In this document: piece by piece, positions 24,688-37,400 of the stretch | Layout: every line of letters starts with the position of its first letter | Position numbering within the stretch: position 1 is the first letter of the stretch | DNA from: Dactylellina haptotyla | Taxonomy: Eukaryota > Ascomycota > Orbiliomycetes > Orbiliales > Orbiliaceae | Direction: 5' to 3' | Assembly (NCBI GenBank): GCA_031310005.1 | Contig: CM062379.1 | Span: 2,852,001-2,916,000 of the forward strand | DNA length: 64,000 nt | Notes under the pieces: generated by a model | What the model was told of the DNA's origin: nothing | Seen by the model: only the letters and a program-made list of their open reading frames with translations | Databases searched by the model: none | Translations under genes and position numbers: made by a program

Positions 24688-25851
24688 GGTTTAAACGGGT
24701 GATGGGTGGCAGTCGTAATTCCAGGGAATGACGGTATTAGATATTAATGATATTGTAAAGTTGAAAGATTATAGATGGAGGCGATGGTAGCGATGGCAAG
24801 GGGATGGTGTAAAATTTTCGGGTGGTGGTTGAGGAACGCGCCTGCACGATGCAATTTTGGATGTTGTTGTTGTATTAGGGGAATCAACAGTGGGCAAGCG
24901 GAACAACAAAGGAATGGAAGAAGGGGAAAGGGGTCGTCGAGCAGTGAGAATAGAAGACACTCTCGAGACCCGACGCGCACAAGGGAAAGGGACGTTCGGG
25001 AAGGCTAGCGATGGGGAGCGAATCGAAAGGGCGATGAAGTTGAAGATTCGGGTGGAGAAGAGCGAAAGACGTGTGTGCGGTTGGTGTGAGTGCGGCGGGC
25101 GTGTTTTGGACGGTTGTGTTGTTAACGTCACCGTTTTGGTTGCTGGCCGGCAAGGATCCAGAACAGGCAACGCTGCTCGTCTCGATGGCCCCGTCTGGCG
25201 GGCAGCCCAACCCAGGCCAACATGGAAGATGAACATTCACATTAGATATGATATAGATATAGCTATTACGATACCGGACATTTCGCACATTTGCACATTT
25301 ACGAACGAAATGTAAGAAAGAAGGGGTGGTGGTGGTGGTTGTATTCTATTATATGCAGCAATATACCAGAACGCCGTTATGCCTCTATCTCCTAGGACGA
25401 CAGCAAGTTGGCTACGAAATGTTCGAGATTCGAGACGGGACGCGAATATGCTATATATATGCGTACAATCATGCCCTCTTTTAACCAATCGATGCAAACT
25501 ACAATCGCCCAATGCAAGCAAAATATGATAAAGGAACCCTCTCCTTCCCCCCCTCCCTCCAGTCAACGTAGACATACAGACCGCCCCCAAACCCACAAAA
25601 ATGCTGCACAAAAAAAAGACAAAAGTAATCTAAGTTTTTTTATCACCCACGAGCGTCATGCCGTCATGCCAAAATGTATATTATGTACAGAGAGAAAATT
25701 GAGTCAATCGCCGCATGCTAGACATTAATAGAGAATAATAATAGTACGCTTGAGAGGCTATGTGCCGGTTTGTCGATGAAAAACCGGATGCAATCGTCAA
25801 TATGCGTACTGCCAAAAGGAAAAAATATGTGGCGATACAGTAACTCGATGT
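24688..25851. promoter_or_regulatory. mlp1 upstream region and transporter 3' end
   Basis: The part next to mlp1 (24690-25240) is purine-rich on the plus strand, that is pyrimidine-rich on the sense strand of mlp1, and probably contains its promoter and leader. A short GGT run sits at about 25325-25339. The part near 25400-25850 is presumably the transporter 3' UTR. No gene was seen; the frame at 24857-25315 is Arg/Glu-rich low-complexity readthrough. Confidence 0.45.
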
Positions 25852-27398
25852 TTAGTCCTCCCGTTTCTCACCCGCATATTTGGAGAATAGGGCGGGACTT
25901 CGAGGACGTTCGGAAACAGGGCTAGAGCCGCCGAGAGCGGTGCTGGGCGCGAGGTTCATGCGTAACGAGCTGACTCTCTCAAGACGTGGTGGCTTTGGAT
26001 CCGGTGTGTACGCCGGTTCTGTTATTGTCTTTTCTAAAGGGACGTATACTGGGGTCTTGTCGTCGGTTTTGGAATAGAGATAAGTTGCGAACAGGACAAC
26101 CATTGAGCCAATCATGAACTGTATAGAGAGAGGAAACAAAGTCAGTGACAATCCCAAACCAAGAGAGCCTATAATTGAATGGGTTCGGAATACGTGTTAT
26201 TTACCTGTGCTGAAAGTTTAAAGTCAAAGAAGTACATGCTCGCGATACAGCTCAAAATGATGCTGATGCTGGTTGCAAAGTTCTTTGCGATATTGTCAGC
26301 GTAGTTGACGCACAGTGCGACAACTATGCCACCTAAGGCTTGGAAGGCAATGGCAGTCCACACGACTCCGTTGTAACCGTCAAAGAAACCCCTCCGAGCG
26401 ATCTCCGTCCCGTCTTTCCAAGCGACACCGATGAAGAAGGCCGGGAAGAGGGAGTAGAATGAAAGTTGGACGTTTCGGACCCAAAGAGTTGCAGAGCTCC
26501 CTTTCAAAACCTTCTCAAAGTACACTCCGGCCAACCCGGAAATCGTACAGGCGATAATAACGGCAGAGAGACCAATTGAGCCGTTCATTTCAGAAAGAGC
26601 ATCATCTTTCGCCGCGCCACCGTAGCCTACGGATCTATTTGTGATAATATCACGGATTGCCTTCAGAGTCGACTTTGTTTCCTCGCCAGTCTTCGCCGGT
26701 GCGGAAACCGGCAGTTGAACGATGGCAACGCCAATTGTGAGGAGAATCAACGAAACCCATCTTCTTCCCGACAGCTTACGACCCAGCATGCTGACACTGA
26801 ACAACGCTGTTGTGAGAATTTTGAGTTGGTATGTAACCTGGAATGTCGCTGCGTCGAGATTCGAGACCGCAACATATTGTAGTGTGTTTTGTAACGTGTA
26901 GAGGGCGGCAGGGATTGCAAGTTTCCAACTATCGTGGGCGAAGACATCGCTGTAGACGGTGCGGGCGGTCGTTAACCAGCTGGTATGAGGTCCATCCTTG
27001 GCGGTTTGATCATTAAATGCGACAATCGAACAGACAAGAAGTTTTATGATTTCGTTCATAAGAACGGCAGTCGAGGTGAGGTAGCGGCCACCGATGGGTG
27101 CGGGCATGATTCGTGAGTAATGCATAATCTAAAGGTCCCGACGTTAGTACATCCAGCTGTGGGCCGAGTGCCGTGTTGCGAGGTGATCTATACCAATATT
27201 AAGGCTGAGTTTTGGAATGTGAGCTACGGTGCAGAATTTTCGTCAGCCTTCGTATTTTCAATATGGTGTCTACTCTGTCTAGAGAAGCCAGCAGAGACAA
27301 AAAAAGAGTAAATCTGATGATCGATGACGCACAGTGACCAGGGAGACATGCTTCATGGGGATTCCCATGAAGTATGCATTCCGTGAGCTTTCGACCAT
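25852..27398 (-). CDS. Golgi UDP-galactose-type nucleotide-sugar transporter (SLC35A family)
   Basis: Four exons (27398-27333, 27223-27194, 27128-26205, 26118-25852) give 428 residues. The start is the first ATG after an in-frame stop. The first exon ends GIPMKHVSLVT, a 30-nt exon encodes LTFQNSALIL, and the third begins IMHYSRIMP. Together they rebuild the conserved first membrane helix of the family. Further signatures are YLTSTAVLMNEIIKL, YTLQNTLQYVAVSNLDAATF, VTYQLKILTTALFS, and GGIVVALCVNYADNIAKNF. Around ten membrane segments are expected. The last exon supplies FMIGSMVVLFATYLYS and a disordered cytosolic tail. The family exchanges UDP-sugar for UMP in the Golgi; closest known type is UDP-galactose (Gms1 of fission yeast), but substrate cannot be fixed from sequence. 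Confidence 0.93.
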
Positions 27399-29769
27399 GT
27401 TGATGATGTGTACGGCCTACGAGGCGGCCGAACTCCTGGAGCACAGAGTGGTTCTCTGGCTATCCTCCCGTCTGGGTGAGAAATCTGATCGAAAAATTGG
27501 TTCGTGTCGGAGGGGGGAAGCTGTGTCGGGTACGTGCGTTACGCGGTTTGTGTATCTTTTTGAGTTTCGGAACCCGGATGCGACGAGAGAATGAAAACAG
27601 CGCCTGGAGTCAGGACGACTTGAGTTGTTGGATACACGCCCGAGTACGTACTGCGGAGGAGATGTTGGAAGAAGTCGATAAGTCGAAGTTACGGAGGTAG
27701 AGAATTGGAGGAAACGGGGAAAAGGAGGCTTTTCTTTCGGCCAAATACGCACAGCCCCTTGGCAGAAGGTGGGAATCCTGGGGTCGCTTTGGGTTTTAGT
27801 CTTGCTGGTTCAGGGACTGGTTGGGTTGCAACCAGATATTAAATCTCTCCTGGGGAGAAGGTGAGTCTGTCGCAGCGTGCTCGAACGAATAGTCGCCTGG
27901 CAAGGCCCGAAATACGAAAATTTCAATACGGTCTAGCTACGAGGAAGGTAGGTGGCCAGGTTAGAGAGCAAGCAAGCTGCGGAATAAAGTTAACAGCTGG
28001 AGGCTCGTTTCATATTCTTCGGATATCAAGTTTATTGTTCAGGCCTGGAACCGGTGGGTACAACCGGACGGGCGAGCCTTGGCATAAGGCCAGTTTATTT
28101 TATAATTGAGCTTTAAATAGGTCTTCTGCCTGACTTCGATAGCAAAGAAACCATGCGGGAACGAAGCGTTAATCTGTCTTTTCTCCTCGTCTTATTTCCC
28201 CTTCTACACGAGACCGTGGCATATGGGATGGATAGATAGATACATGCGCCATGTTATAGCACATTTGCTTTTGTGGTCGAAACATGGGTATCCGTGACCT
28301 CAGTTCTACGCATTCCCGGACGAAGATGTAACCTTTTCGTCTGTGCTACCTCCAGCGACCTTCGTTGGAGATACCCTCTTGGTCCTTAGCTCGTATTGCC
28401 AACCTGGCATACCATCTGCGGTCCCGAGCGTCTACCTTCATGTCGGCTCCGTCCCGTCTATACCTTCTGCTTTCCTGATTAGTCGACACGGATTAGAGTA
28501 TTATCGGTATTACTGCACAACGCACCGATTGAGTGAGCATACGCGCCTCCATCTCACGGTACTATTTCTTAGTTGTAATCTTAATTCTTCTCGCATCTTT
28601 CCCGCCACCACGATTGGAGCGGATGATTATCTCATCCGGTCCACGCCGATTATACGGTTGTAGAACCTGCCAGCCGGGGATTTCACAGTGGTATCGGGCT
28701 CAATTGGCACCGGGAACCCGATCGGCAGTTGAGGGGATGTGCGGTGACTACCACGCAATGTCGGTGTGCGGTCTGCCTGATGATGATGGACATGAACTAT
28801 TTGCAAAGCCTGCCCGCAGTGCTTTTGATATTTGAAGCTCGGTTTCCCGACGCATGTGCCATCTCAATAAACTGCTTTGCCGATTCCTTGGCCGAAATCA
28901 TTCATAGCCTATTCGAGGCACTAATTGGCTGCACCATCAAAATTTACCCCATGCGGGCCAACAAAGTATCTCGTATTGAAAAAATACATTGGCTGGTACA
29001 AACTCCGTCTCACTAGCCACACAACAAACAACTCTTTCGAGACTGTGCTCTGACATCAGCCCTATATCATCGAGCTGTGAATTGGGATGCATGTAATTTT
29101 TTCCTCGCTTCCAAGCGCTGGAGACCAGGAGAATTAATATCGCTCTGGAACATGATCGCTGGGGTTGATGCACTGCCATCCCTGGCGAGAAGCTGCAAAG
29201 AGAAAGCCAAAAAGCCAGAAAGCCAGCCAAGACGAGCATCTGCATGGTTGGTGTTTTTCTCTGTCCCTCGATGCTGGACGGAGATAACATCATGACAGGA
29301 CCTGGGCGGCCAGGAGGCTAACCGGCATGGGTTTAATTTGTTTGAAAGCAGCTGAGTTGTCGCTGTCTTGGTAAGGCACCCTCGCGACTGCCCGCGGCCT
29401 CGATCAGCGCCCAAGAATTTGAGGTTTCTCTTCGCCTTTTATACCCTGGCGTACCTCTCCAATTCATCTTGCAAATTTACCTTTGTCCTGACACTAGTCT
29501 GTTCATCTCTCGCCTTGTTCGAAGGTAATCTCTTCTTGTCTTTTTTTCGATGCATAAAGATACCTCGTATTTTATTGTTTAATCTTAAACCCGAAGACAA
29601 TTGTGGCTTTGGACTTCGCACCTACTTTGTCATCGCTACGTCCCATTGCTGTCAATTGGATTAGTACACACACACCTTCGCACGTTCAAACGCTTGTCAT
29701 CACAATTTTATTCCGATCACTCCGCAATTGTGGTTGAACCGATTATACTTACATACGCAATTACATATA

Positions 29770-29803
<34 letters not shown>

Positions 29804-31622
29804 CACACAGCAGCAAAATATAATAGCCTAGACTATCTTGCCGTTGCCAGCTGTCGGTGTGGGCAATTAACCACCGCTTAAGCAAGCTTGTTCGGCCGGA
29901 GGTTGGTTCGCCGGGTCATACACTCCAGATATTTGCGGTATATCAACGCCAGTTCCGCCTTGCAACGAGCCTTGAGCGAACACCCCCAACTCCATCTCCC
30001 GCTTTCATCCTCCTCTCCGTCACCACCATTCACCGTATCGCCATTGGGAAACCAAACTCGACCTCAATGTGTAAGTTAAATTAATCCCCTCGGCCCAAGG
30101 AAAGAATTTCGCTTGGTTGTTTATCATTCCTGCTCTCCTGTCTCGCAATCTTTTCCTCCGTACCTGAGGAATTCTCTCCTCTGCAACGCGATGGGTTCTC
30201 GGGTGCCTTGCTCTTCATTCAGTCTTGGCGAGAAAGTCAAGCCGACCAGGCCAAACTAAAGCACCTCGCACCCATCTCTTTGCAACGAAATGTTCCTCAA
30301 GTCTCCGCTGGTCTTTGTTTGTTTGGGCGGGTCTTCGATCCATGCAGCCTCCTCCATCATTATCACAAGCACGTGGGGCCCGACTTCATGAGTCGACTGG
30401 GATTGCAATGTTCTGCACTGCACTGTACAGTGCTGCGCTCGATAGTGTTCCGCCGTCATCCTTTCACGTTCAACGGATGTCGCCTGCGTTCGTCGAGATG
30501 TACCCAGCTACCTAACACGCCCGCTTGGGTGACCTTTGGGCGAGATTGGTATTCATGCAGGCTGGGTTGATTTGATCATCTGCCTCATGCCTGATGCTCT
30601 GGTCACCACGATAGACTTGGCCTGGTTGCGACAGGGCTAGTGGGGATTTCCTCCCTCCTCCCTCGCGCCTGGGCAAGTGGATACCCTCCAGATCTCCAAG
30701 AAAAAGGCTTCGACTACGCTATTCTGCTTCGGCTATTTGGTTAAAATGGGTTAGCATTCATTGGGCATCGAACATTGCTAGAACCAAGTCCCGGCCCACC
30801 AAGCTCTCTCAAGCCAGGCAGGCGCTCGTCTTCTCGTTCAGAAGTGTTTGAGGTGCTTGCTGTTCCAACCGATCAGTTTGGGCCCTCCGTTCGTTCATCG
30901 TTTTGCACAGCCCTCCTCTCCGCCCCTCTCCCATGCGCATACATCATTCACTTTCCTGGCTGGCCCCGTTGCTCCCCCGCGAAAAACCGCCCGCCAGAGA
31001 AACAAGGGAAATGGGTCTCCCGGCGGGAAATTCGTTCATTCATTCTCTTGTAAAACACACCTGATGAGGAAATCTCAAACAGAAGAATGAATAATCGTTA
31101 TTAGCTATCTCCTGCTTGCTGTCTATCTTTTTTCTTTCTTCCGCTTGTTCCCTCGCCTCCTTCCTATCAGAATCCGCAGATATTGATCAGCGGGCCAAGT
31201 GGTTGTGATTGCGCTGGGCATCGAGTGTCACAGCCATCAGAAGCATTTTCCTCGCCTTATCACATTGTTGTTATATTCCCCGAATGACCTCTCGCCTCTA
31301 CATTCCCACCTCTGCCATTACTACTGCTGCTACCGCAAAACATCCACCATAACGATACCCCTCCTAAAAAAATATATACATATCTATCTGTATATCTATT
31401 AGTGTCTTTCTCTCTCTTCTCTCTTTACTTCACTACTGTTACTACCTCACTACCGCGCCTGCGCCTGCGCCTCCCTATGATCGATAACAACATTATTAGC
31501 CGCAAGTATCTGATGAAGTTCTGGGCTGGGTCCCGGGAAGCCTTATAGTCCAACTGAAACGGTCTGCCTCACGCCGTTCATCCTTCGCCTGGCTCTTCGA
31601 CGACCCGCAAACGTCCGATAAC
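27399..31622. promoter_or_regulatory. 4.2-kb gene-free divergent spacer
   Basis: No coding gene was recognised between the divergent sugar transporter and Ca2+/H+ exchanger genes. Contents seen: a tetranucleotide tract (separate entry), many pyrimidine-rich stretches from 29400 onward, CT-rich sequence around 31380-31430, and three tandem GCGCCT units at 31455-31472. The second half resembles a long leader with intron-like GT...AG segments, so it may be 5' UTR of the exchanger. It presumably carries both promoters. Confidence 0.45.
29771..29798. repeat. ACAT tetranucleotide microsatellite, 7 units
   Basis: Seven uninterrupted copies of ACAT, flanked by TATATA on both sides, lie in the gene-free spacer. 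This is a simple sequence repeat, likely length-variable between strains, with no evident function. Confidence 0.95.
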
Positions 31623-33152
31623 ATGCCTCCTCGAGACCCAGAAGCAGGTACCAATGGTACCAATGGTACCAACGGTGTAAACGGCCACTCTAACGAACAT
31701 ACACCACTCCTTGGGTCTGCCGTCCGTAGTGACGACGGCTTCGTCAAGCGACATGCAAAGGAGGGCTGGAATGCGACCATGTCGGTCTTGACTAGCAAGT
31801 GAGTTGCCCTATCTCCCCACTTGTCGTAGCGTTCCGAACTGCGTTATTGGCTCCGGGATCCTTGTCATGGCTAACCGCAGGTCTTCATTGATACATAGCT
31901 ACGTCAACGTCCTTCTCTTCTTTGTACCTCTTGGAATCATTGCTGGAATTCTCGAATGGAAGCCTCTCACCGTGTTCACACTCAACTTCCTCGCCATCAT
32001 CCCACTTGCCGCCCTGCTCAGTTACGCCACCGAAGAAATTTCACTCTATGTCGGTCAGACCTTGGGCGGATTACTCAACGCTACCTTTGGCAATGCTGTC
32101 GAATTGATCGTAAGTTGGCAAGGTCTTCGGCTCATTCATGCCCAAACACTAGTACTAAACTGTATTCACCGATTAGGTCAGCATTGTTGCCCTTCAGAAG
32201 AACGAGATCCGAATCGTCCAGGCAAGCATGCTCGGTAGCATCCTCTCCAACATTCTCCTCGTTCTCGGCTGTTGCTTCTTATTCGGCGGCATGAAATACA
32301 AAGAACAGACATTCAACTCGACTGTTGCCTCGACAATGTCGTCGTTGATGGCTGTGGCTACTGGTTCTCTCATTATACCGGCCGCTCTCTACAACAGCTT
32401 CAACAACAACATCGACCCAGTAAAGAACCCGGACCAGTACCAACATCATACCGACAGCATTCTTTTGCTCTCGCGCGGTGCATCAATCGTGCTCCTTATT
32501 CTCTATGTCCTCTATCTATTCTTCCAGCTCAAGACCCACACCGAATTGTTCAGCGACGAGCATGCCGAAGAGGAAGAACCCGAAACACCAACTCTTTCAG
32601 TTATGGGTGCAAGCATGGTCCTGGTTATTGTTACTTTGATGGTCGCCATCTGTGCCGAGTATCTCGTCGACAGTATTGATAGCATTGTCGCGACAACAAA
32701 CATCTCGAAGACATTTATTGGTCTCATCCTTTTGCCCATTGTTGGTAATGCAGCCGAACACGTAACTGCCGTGGTTGTGGCCACCAAGAACAAAATGGAC
32801 CTCGCAATCGGTGTTGCTATCGGTAGCAGTCTTCAGATTGCCATCTTGGTCACTCCTTTCCTCGTCGTCCTCGGTTGGATCATGGGCCGTGAAATGAGTT
32901 TGTTCTTCCAAACTTTCGAAACTACCGTTTTCTTTGTTTCCGTTCTTATCACCAATTATTTGATCCAAGACGGCAAATCCAACTACCTCGAAGGAGCTAT
33001 GTTGCTAGGAATGTAAGTTTGCCCATTCACCAAATACTCCTATGATTGCCAAATGCTAATTTTAACTTCTCTTCAGATACACTATAATCGCTCTATCGTT
33101 CTATGTATACCCCGACAACGAGCAAGCCAAAGGGCCGGGTTTCCCTTTGTAA
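31623..33152 (+). CDS. vcx1: vacuolar Ca2+/H+ exchanger (Vcx1/CAX family)
   Basis: Four exons (31623-31798, 31881-32109, 32177-33012, 33077-33152) give 438 residues. The enzyme uses the vacuolar proton gradient to take up cytosolic Ca2+. Both CAX signature repeats are present: GNAVELI at residues 129-135 and GNAAEH at 325-330, each placed in a re-entrant region between hydrophobic helices. The N-terminus (about 60 residues) is hydrophilic and carries a GTN tripeptide three times, encoded by a 9-base tandem repeat at 31647-31673. An acidic loop (HAEEEEPET) separates the two halves, as in the family. About eleven membrane helices are expected. The last short exon ends the protein soon after helix 11. 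With the MCU gene at 51.6 kb, the window contains two calcium transporters of different organelles; there is no sign that they are linked. Confidence 0.95.
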
Positions 33153-34497
33153 GCGGGACTTGATAAAACTTTTCCTTTCTTTTGTGGATTTTCCATTCTT
33201 CTGAGTATAGTTTCCTTTTCTTCGAAGGCGGGGTTATTCGTTTTCGTGGTTTCCTTTGTATGAATAGCTGTTCTGGAGTATTTATTTTTCTTCTCTCTTA
33301 TCAAAATTCCTAATTTCCTTGACATGACCCGGGATTCTCAGGCGACAATTTTTTTTACAGCGCGCCCTATTAACCCAAACTCTTCTGCTGTCTTTGCAAC
33401 ACTCTCAGTTCTATTTACTTTTCCTTATATTTCTTTACATTGGTGGTTGAGTCAAAGATTGGAGGTTCAAAAAAAGTAGATGATGGTCTGCTAGGTATAA
33501 ATCGTGAAAAATACAAATCTCTTTAGAAAACACATCCGATTGATTGGAATCCCGTGTGTAATCATTAAACTCTACAGATCAACAAAAGCAAAATGTTAAA
33601 ATCTGAAGATTGAACATTTATTCGGAGAAACAAACTACCAAAATAGAGCTGCTTTTTGTCAATTGTGCTACATGACATATGTAGCCCCTGCATGCAGTTC
33701 TCTGCAAGGCCGAAAATACCTACCCCACTCCCACACTCGCCAGACGAGCGACCAGGGGTCGGCTTTATCGAGCTTTTTGTTCGGACCCAGTCCCAGGGAA
33801 CAAGGTAGACAGTCGCACGTCAGTAGCGAATAATGTTACAGATGGCGTTCGCCATGCAGCCAATGAGCTTGAAGAACTCCCCTCTGGGAGTAAAACTTCC
33901 ACGCATGTATGCGCAACGCAGTTAAATGTACCATGTCATGGTGGAAACGAATTGCCGTGTGTAGTCAATGGCGTATAGAAAGAAATTAGAATTTGTAGAC
34001 AGTCGATGGATATTAGAGGTGATCATTACATTGGACACCGCAAGCGCAAATAAGGGCGGCTATAGGATGGGATGTGGCATGTCAGCGTCCTTACATATAT
34101 ATATGTGAGCAAGCGCATGTAGTTTGACACTCTATGGTTTAATGGCGACTGGTGAGGTATGGTTGGAGTCGACTGTGGCAGACATAGCACGCACCGTTTT
34201 TGGTGGAGTACAAATGCACTATAACAAACGATCCTCGAGTTGAGCAATGACGACGTCGAAATCTCGTCATCTATAGATTCATGAGCTATGAACCGTCGCT
34301 ACTAAATCTATTCTACCTTCATCATTATCATCATCATCATCGTTTGAATACATCAAGCCCCCCACCGACTGGCTTCCACCTTAACTGATATCAATCGGCG
34401 TTAACTCTTATTTGTATATATATAACTCTTCTATTCTGAATCTGCTAGCTACCTACGCTTGCTGCCTGCCATTCACACTACTTTCTCCGCTCCCACG
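33153..34497. promoter_or_regulatory. intergenic region, vcx1 3' end and mer3 promoter
   Basis: About 1.3 kb. The first 400 bases are T-rich and likely the vcx1 3' UTR. A short CAT-rich repeat stands at about 34320-34342, and AT-rich sequence with TATATATA at 34418-34427 lies some 70 bases before the mer3 ATG. No gene was seen. Confidence 0.45.
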
Positions 34498-37400
34498 ATG
34501 GCAGGGCGTCATATCCGTAACATGAATCATGAGCTTGCTGAATCCGAATTCCAGACAGAATTTAGATTTCAAGACTTTCCTTCACACCAAAGACGCCATT
34601 ACGACGTGAACATGTTCCGGGATAGCACTAACCTAGATTTTGCGTCTATGGAGTCTCCTCCCAGGATGTTCAACTCTCAATACTCTGGTAAATACGCGGT
34701 TCAGTCTCAAGAGAGTCCTGCAAGGAACTGGAACGATGCTCCGTATCAATCACCTTTTTTTACTTCCGCTGAAATCCATAGCCAAGCGGGTAGGTATCAG
34801 ATGCAGCAGCCCAAAGAACCTCCTCAGCCTCCTAGTCGTCTCACTCTTGGGCCGGGGTATCCTGGAACACGTAACCCCGTCCCGGGAAGCTCTTCAGTCT
34901 TCACAGGCGGCTCTCATGTAACCCAGTCAGGGAACCAGCCGTCTTCTTTCTATGGTAAGTCACTATCGGTTTATTTAACCTAATCCATATAATATTATCA
35001 TTGAAACTCCAGCTTCGAACAAACTCTTACCGCTTCTATCGTCTTTTCAGATCGTTTCAAATATCATTCAGAAATATCTGAGCCGAAGACACCCGTGCGG
35101 ATACCTCCCAAGCAACTACAAAGATCTAGTTCTTCGGATGAATTTGATATAATTTCTAGTCCCTCCATGATGCCTCCACCGTTTCGTCGAGGGTCCCAAA
35201 ATCCCAGGAACACACAGGTTACCCCTCCATCGCCATATTCTCAAACACCTAGAAAGAACCGTTTGGAAGCATTGTTGGGCAAAAACCTTCGTCCCCCATG
35301 TCCATCGAGTGTGGAAGATGATGAATCAGATAAATCGTTTTCAGCTGCTGTATTGAACGCAGATTCTTCACCGAAAACATTTTCACTCTCCCATGCTCCG
35401 ATGATGACACAGGGAATATCACTTGTACCCATCTCCACATTACCTGCGAAATACCGCTCAGTTTTTCCGTACACTGTTTTCAACGCGACCCAGTCCAAAT
35501 GCTTCAATGCCGTCTACAACACCAGCGATAACATCATACTCAGCTCACCAACTGGTAGTGGAAAGACTGCGGTCATGGAACTCGCAGTCTGTCGCTTGAT
35601 GGAAACTTTTGAACCTGGAACGTTCAAGATTATATACCAAGCTCCTACAAAGGCACTGTGCTCTGAAAGGAAGCGCGACTGGGAGAAGAAGTTTATGCCG
35701 TTGGGGTTAAAGTGCACTGAGTTGACTGGGGACACGCAGTTTAATCAGCTTGCTGAGGTAAAAAATGGGGATTTAATTGTTACGACCCCGGAGAAATGGG
35801 ACTCAGTCACTAGGCGGTGGACGGATCATAAAAAGCTTTTGGGACTGGTTCGACTTTTCCTGGTAAGAATTCCTCTGCGTTCACGGTGAAACTCCCCTTT
35901 CTAATCAACCGGGCAGATCGATGAAGTCCATATTCTCAAAGAGGATAGAGGAGCAACTCTTGAAGTTGTGGTGAGCAGGATGAAGACCATTGGCTCGCGA
36001 GTCCGCTTCGTGGCGCTCAGTGCTACAGTACCGAACTCTAAGGATATCGCAACTTGGCTGGGGAAGGACTGTGATAACCCAAACATCCCGGCTCATGAGG
36101 AACGGCTCGGAGAGGAATTTCGTCCCGTGAAACTGGAGAAAGTCGTTTACGGATACCAGGCGAATGCGAATAATTTTGTATTCGACAAATTTCTAGATCA
36201 GAAGCTTTACGACGTGATTCACAAACATGGGAATCGGAAGCCGGTCATGGTGTTTTGTGCTACTCGCAACATCTGCGTTTCAACAGCGAAGCTACTAGCA
36301 GAGAAGTGGAGCGGGCCAGGAAGGGACAAGGCATGGCCGGCGCCTCTTACGGGATTTTCGTTTAGAGATAAAGATCTACAAGGTGAATACATATAGTTTC
36401 TCACGGGTGTTCGGAACACACAAGTTAACGTGGATTAGTAACTGGCAAATCCGGTGTCGCAATCCATCATGCTGGTATTGACGCCACGGACCGTATACTG
36501 ATCGAAAAATTATTTCTCGAAGGGCATATATCTGTTATATGTTGCACTTCGACCCTCGCAGTTGGTGTGAACTTACCTGCCCATTTAGTTGTTATCAAAA
36601 ACACGGTTAGTTGGCAAGGATGCCAGATGAGACAATATTTAGACCTTGAAGTTATGCAGATGCTTGGGAGAGCTGGGAGACCACAGTTTGATACGACCGG
36701 CGTCGCCGTTATCATGACTAGGAAGGAAAATAAAGAACACTATGAAAGGATGATATCGGGAACCGAGAAGTTGGAGAGCTGGTAAGATAATACCGTTATT
36801 TTCGAAGCAAGGACAAAAGCTAAATTGAATCACTTCTAGCCTTCATCTGAATCTTATAGAACACCTGGTATATCCACTTATCTTTCCGCTGAATACGTCA
36901 TGTCCTAACATCTTTCTCACAGAATGCGGAGATAGGTCTTGGTACCATCACAGATATTGAGTCTGCAAAGCAGTGGCTTCGGTCGACTTTCCTCTACATT
37001 CGGATGAAGTCGAACCCCGCATTCTATAATTTAAAGGCTGAGAACCTAGAGACTGAGCTCGAGAATCTTATAGAGAGAGACATCGCATCTCTTGACGCCG
37101 CCGGATTTGTCGAGTACGAGCATACGAAACTCAAGTGTCTTGAACCGGGAGATGCTATGACGAGATACTACATAAGGTTCGAAACTATGAAGAATATAAT
37201 GGCGTTGAAGGAGAGTGCAAAGTGCTCAGAGATAGTACGAAAACTCGAAGAACAAATTTAATTCAAGACGTTGCTAATCCAATTCTCTAGTTGACCTGTA
37301 TCGCTGAGGCAGATGAGTTTAAAGAAGTTAGAATTAGATCCGGAGAAAAAGCGGTTCTAAAAGAGATTAATAGTTCCCTGAGCATGAAATGGCCGGTCAA

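Noticed and set aside
29771-29798. Regularly repeated units considered as a CRISPR array
   Set aside because: It is a plain tetranucleotide microsatellite in a eukaryotic genome, without spacers.
37235-37290. Stop codon in the mer3 frame at 37259 read as a truncation
   Set aside because: A 56-nt intron with GTACGA donor, GCTAATCC branch and CTAG acceptor removes it and restores the conserved frame on both sides.
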